Origin: Leishmania infantum JPCM5
Taxonomy: Eukaryota; Euglenozoa; Kinetoplastea; Trypanosomatida; Trypanosomatidae
Length of the DNA: 64,000 nt
NCBI RefSeq assembly: GCF_000002875.2
Contig: NC_009409.2
Location: 802,627 to 866,626 of the forward strand
Direction of reading: 5' to 3'
Positions 61,392 through 64,000 of the stretch are shown here, piece after piece. Made by a program: the position numbers and the translations under genes. Numbering within the stretch: position 1 is the stretch's first letter; each line of letters begins with the position of its first letter. Under the pieces are notes generated by a model that saw only the letters and a list, made by a program, of their open reading frames with translations, was not told the origin of the DNA and did not search any database.

Positions 61392-61854
61392 GAGAGGGCC
61401 AAGCGCCTGCGACGTTGGGGAGTCGGAGAGACTCAGCGCCACTCACGTCGGCGGTCCGACGGTGGACGGCGTTGCACCGGAGCGACCTGCAGCACCGCAC
61501 ACGCGTGTGCCATCCATATGACGGGCAGAGTGTGCCGACGTGGCTGGGACGTATCCCACCCGGCCCTCGCTGCTTAGTGGTGCGGGGCGGCTCAGGCGCC
61601 CCACGAGGGATGTGCACCACGTGGCAACCAGCATGGCTGGGGCGGCTGCGAGGCGACCTGGGATGCGGGCGGGTGCGTTGCCTTTGAGGCGGGGGCCGTG
61701 CTGAGATGACCGGGCCGGCGCGTTGCTGTGGCGCGCGTGTCTACGGCTGCTCCGCACCGCGCGATGCGAGGGGGAGGGGCCCTGTGGCAGACCCGGGGGG
61801 TGCAGTGTTGACCTCGCGTTGCACAGCAGCGAAACGGACACGCTGGCGAATCTC
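61392..61854 (+). mobile_element. SIDER2-like retroposon, 3' part after gap
   Basis: It begins inside the element (GAGAGGGCCAAGCGCCTGCG), runs to the same 3' end GGCGAATCTC, and is followed by unique sequence (TCAGTCCCTGCG). The 5' part is lost in the gap. It belongs to the same subgroup as the 48341 copy. It and the 60481 copy may be two ends of one insertion. Confidence 0.75.
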
Positions 61855-62737
61855 TCAGTCCCTGCGTCATCGCACTGACCTTCGCGTGCGGTATACACTG
61901 GAGCGGCGATGAGGGCTTCTTTATCGTAGCCGAACGCACGCCGCCCCTCTCTTACCTTCCCCTCCGTCGCTTCTCCTCTTTCTCTTTTTACTTAGCGCGC
62001 GCCGCCTGCTCTCCACCACCACCTATGTGTGCACTCGGGTGTCTCTCCTGCTCTGCGCGTGTGCTTGTGTGCGTGCATGACTCAATGTGTGCTCTGTAGA
62101 ACCGATATCTTTTCATTATTTCTTGTGGCTTCTCTTAGCAAGTGATATCGCACGGTTACGGCGCTCCGTTTAACACAGCGGGTGAGAGAAGACTTCTTCG
62201 TGTGCAGATGTGAGCCGGTGAGCCGAAAAGGGAGAGCACGCTGTCGAAGTGGGAGCTGAAGACAGCAAGCATGGACGACGGAGCCACTGGACGGGTGCTA
62301 CAGTTTTTAAACTTTGGCTAAGTGTGCCCTCTATTCTTCTCAGCATCATGCCAATCTCGCATGTTCATATAGAATGCAGGTATGGCTTCCCCGTCGAGAG
62401 AACGCGACCCGCGCGGCGATACGTGCGCGCCGTTGCGTGAACGTTTTCGCGCTTGCTTCCGCATGGGGTTTCCTTTTCACTTACCGTATATGTTTATTGT
62501 CGAGCATCTTTTTCTCGCCTTTTCTCTGGATGCCTTTCTCGGGTGATGTGCCGGTTGGTCCCGTGGCCACTCCACTCAGACATCAACGAGGAACATGCAA
62601 AGCCACAAATGGAGTTGACGCGCACTGGTCATGAGCGTCAATGTACGGAGATGAGGTGACGGCAATGCAGATGTCGCCATCGTGATTGTAGCCGCAGTAC
62701 CCCTACTTGGTTCTGTGTGTGAGTTCACCTCCGTGAT

Positions 62738-62806
62738 GATGCCGGCCACCACAGGCCGGTATCAGGGTCCAGTGCCCCACACTCTTTGTGGGGAAGCCGA
62801 AAACCT
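62738..62806 (+). mobile_element. Pr77-like hallmark of an ingi/L1Tc-clade retroposon (possible HDV-like ribozyme)
   Basis: The stretch reads GCCGGCCACCACAGGCCGGT, then ATCAGGGTCCAGTGCC, then CCACACTCTTTGTGGGGAAG, then CCGAAAACC. It follows the Pr77 hallmark of L1Tc as I remember it (GCCGGCCACC ... CAGGGTCTAGTACTCTTTGC... GAAGC). Two hairpins are evident: CCGGCC (62742-62747) with GGCCGG (62754-62759), and a perfect CCCCACA/TGTGGGG stem (62775-62781 with 62787-62793). Pr77 is an internal promoter and, in L1Tc RNA, an HDV-like self-cleaving ribozyme. The following ~350 bases could be the body of a degenerate SIDER1- or DIRE-type element; no 3' end was found. Confidence 0.65.
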
Positions 62807-63509
62807 CCGGCCCGCCTTCGGGTACGGCTGGCGAAGTCTCAGTATCCGGCGGCCAGCTCTGGGCTAGCGTCGCGACCACGACCACGTTTGCACCGGCTCG
62901 CGACGAATCGTGTCGAAGATTCAACAAAAACACGCATCCGCCTACTGCTTTTCTGCGTCTGCTGCGCTGCGGTGGTGTTGAGCGTAATCTGGACCTTGCC
63001 TGCGCTGCATGCAGTGTCTTTGCACTGGGCTGAAGGTAACCAGGCTGTGCTGCTTGGCTGCGTTCCGTGACGCAGCTGTCGTGCAACAGAGGTGGGCAAA
63101 CTGCCGTCACATGCGCATATAGCATGACTTGTTCGTGGTAGAATGAGACGCTGAGAGAGGGGAAGCATGACTACAGCGAATATGCGTGCTTGTGTGTGTG
63201 CTCGCTCCACTGCTTGCACTCTCTGTCGCTCTCTCTTTCTCGCTCTGAGGTCCTCTTCGACTCATTCTCCCTCCTTCTTTCTCTTCGTGGACGTCCCTTG
63301 CCCTCTTTTCTGTTTTAAATCTTCCTCTCTGTGCTGTTTGCAACACACTCACGCGTCGCGGATGCGCTAGAAGCGTATAGAAGCATCGCGGCAGAGGCCC
63401 TTCGCCCTCTCTCCATCCGTGTGTCTTCGGCTGTTTCGCCAGGTTTAACTTCAGTGGTGCGGCCTCTTTTCCTCCTGCACCTCTTTCCGTGCGTGTGGTT
63501 CCTCCGGAG

Positions 63510-64000
63510 ATGCCGGTGTGCATCGAGTGTGGACACGGTGTTCCGCGCATCATCAAGCCGGACACCGAAACAGTGGAGCGGTGCGGAGAGTGCGGGCACA
63601 TCTGCGATATCTGCTACGAATTCGGTGATGTACAGATTTGGATTGATGTGGTTCTGCTGCGCCACCGGGCGTGGGCGCATGTTCTCTTCAACCAGACTGA
63701 CTACTACACAAAACTCGTCATCTTCGTGCTCTGCTGCGTGGTGGAGGCGGTCGTGGTGCACAGCCTCACCGTGCTTAAGGCCATTCCCTTCTTCACGGAT
63801 GACCTCGAGAATAGTTCCCTCTATACCCCAGAGCGCCAGGTGCGATCGCTGCAGCTCGTGCGCATAATTCAGAGCTCCTTTCTGCCGCTGATGAACTACC
63901 CATCAGCAATTCCCCACCTCTTCATCTTTATCTTCACAGAAAATGCGCTTGTTGCCTCTATCGCCACGTGGCTCGGCCGCTTTTTCTACCGCAGCTACGG
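63510..64000 (+). CDS. ARV1: ARV1-family lipid homeostasis protein, N-terminal part (cut by window edge)
   Basis: The frame from ATG 63510 is open to the window end (163 codons). It begins MPVCIECGHGVPRI, with a second Cys set RCGECGHICDICYEFGD: Cys4, Cys7 and Cys25, Cys28 with extra Cys32 and Cys35. VQIWIDVVLLRHRAWAHVLF and NQTDYYTKLVIFVLC follow. This is the ARV1 homology domain ('CIECG......C..C....D.Y.E......ID..L.....YRHLLFN') followed by the first membrane span. Later hydrophobic stretches (AIPHLFIFIFTE, LVASIATWLG) are further spans. ARV1 is an ER protein required for sterol distribution and GPI-anchor assembly in yeast and human. The C-terminal half lies outside the window. Confidence 0.85.
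   Translation, partial: MPVCIECGHGVPRIIKPDTETVERCGECGHICDICYEFGDVQIWIDVVLLRHRAWAHVLFNQTDYYTKLVIFVLCCVVEAVVVHSLTVLKAIPFFTDDLENSSLYTPERQVRSLQLVRIIQSSFLPLMNYPSAIPHLFIFIFTENALVASIATWLGRFFYRSY

Larger units (their letters stand above)
59872..63509. other. 3.6 kb spacer with SIDER2-like repeats, gap and retroposon hallmark, before ARV1
   Basis: It contains, in order, the 3' flank of GSPS, repeat copies at 60481-61111 and 61392-61854, the assembly gap, unassigned sequence of lower pyrimidine bias (62100-62730), a Pr77-like hallmark with possible retroposon body (62738 to about 63130), and CT-rich leader sequence for ARV1. No further gene is recognised. Confidence 0.6.

Noticed and set aside
1..64000. 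CRISPR arrays, operons with ribosome binding sites, tRNA or rRNA genes
   Set aside because: The sequence is eukaryotic in organisation. I saw no regularly spaced repeats of CRISPR type and no recognisable tRNA or rRNA.

Overview
The window looks like nuclear DNA of a trypanosomatid, most likely Leishmania or a close relative. All 27 genes I can support are on the + strand, have no introns, and are separated by 0.3-3.6 kb of CT-rich DNA rich in (CA)n/(TG)n. Several starts lie just after a pyrimidine tract plus AG, as expected for trans-splicing of one long polycistronic unit. The gene content agrees: a two-domain glutathionylspermidine synthetase, a probable kinetoplastid kinetochore protein, and interspersed repeats that resemble Leishmania SIDER2 retroposons. 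An intact glutathionylspermidine synthetase argues against L. major, where I recall the gene being a pseudogene. The species is otherwise left open.

Layout. 1-1032: non-coding, with a degenerate retroposon hallmark on the minus strand. 1033-16935: CLP1-like RNA kinase, VPS33, JJJ1/DNAJC21-type DnaJ protein, PACRG, COP9 signalosome subunit 2, a SYCP2-like (KKT17/KKT18-type) protein, PEX2 and a PHD-finger protein. 17643-24013: four unassigned proteins, three with a predicted membrane span and one interrupted by an assembly gap. 26027-40501: DHHC palmitoyltransferase, PEX10, LRR/EF-hand protein, ASH-RhoGAP-like protein, SPC12-like protein and a MORN-VPS9 protein. 42662-52911: AGC kinase of RAC/AKT type, an unassigned protein, PUF6/PUM3-type Pumilio protein and adenylate kinase. 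53779-55756: a small tail-anchored family (two intact members and perhaps one broken). 57712-59871: glutathionylspermidine synthetase/amidase. 63510-64000: the start of ARV1, cut by the window edge.

Functional themes. PEX2 and PEX10 are two of the three RING subunits of the peroxisomal (here glycosomal) ubiquitin ligase. VPS33, MORN-VPS9 and the OCRL-like ASH-RhoGAP protein all point to endosomal traffic. Trypanosomatid genes in one unit are usually not functionally linked, so this clustering may be chance.

Repeats. Copies of a ~600 bp SIDER2-like element lie at 20881-21479 (minus), 27633-28231, 48341-48971, 60481-61111 and 61392-61854 (plus). The first two form a near-identical inverted pair. 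The third and fourth are identical over 810 bp including the 5' flank of the Pumilio gene, and the fourth abuts an N gap, so that junction may be an assembly artefact. A well-preserved Pr77-type hallmark of ingi/L1Tc-clade retroposons lies at about 62738-62806.

All identifications come from reading the sequence and recalled family knowledge. No database search was run.
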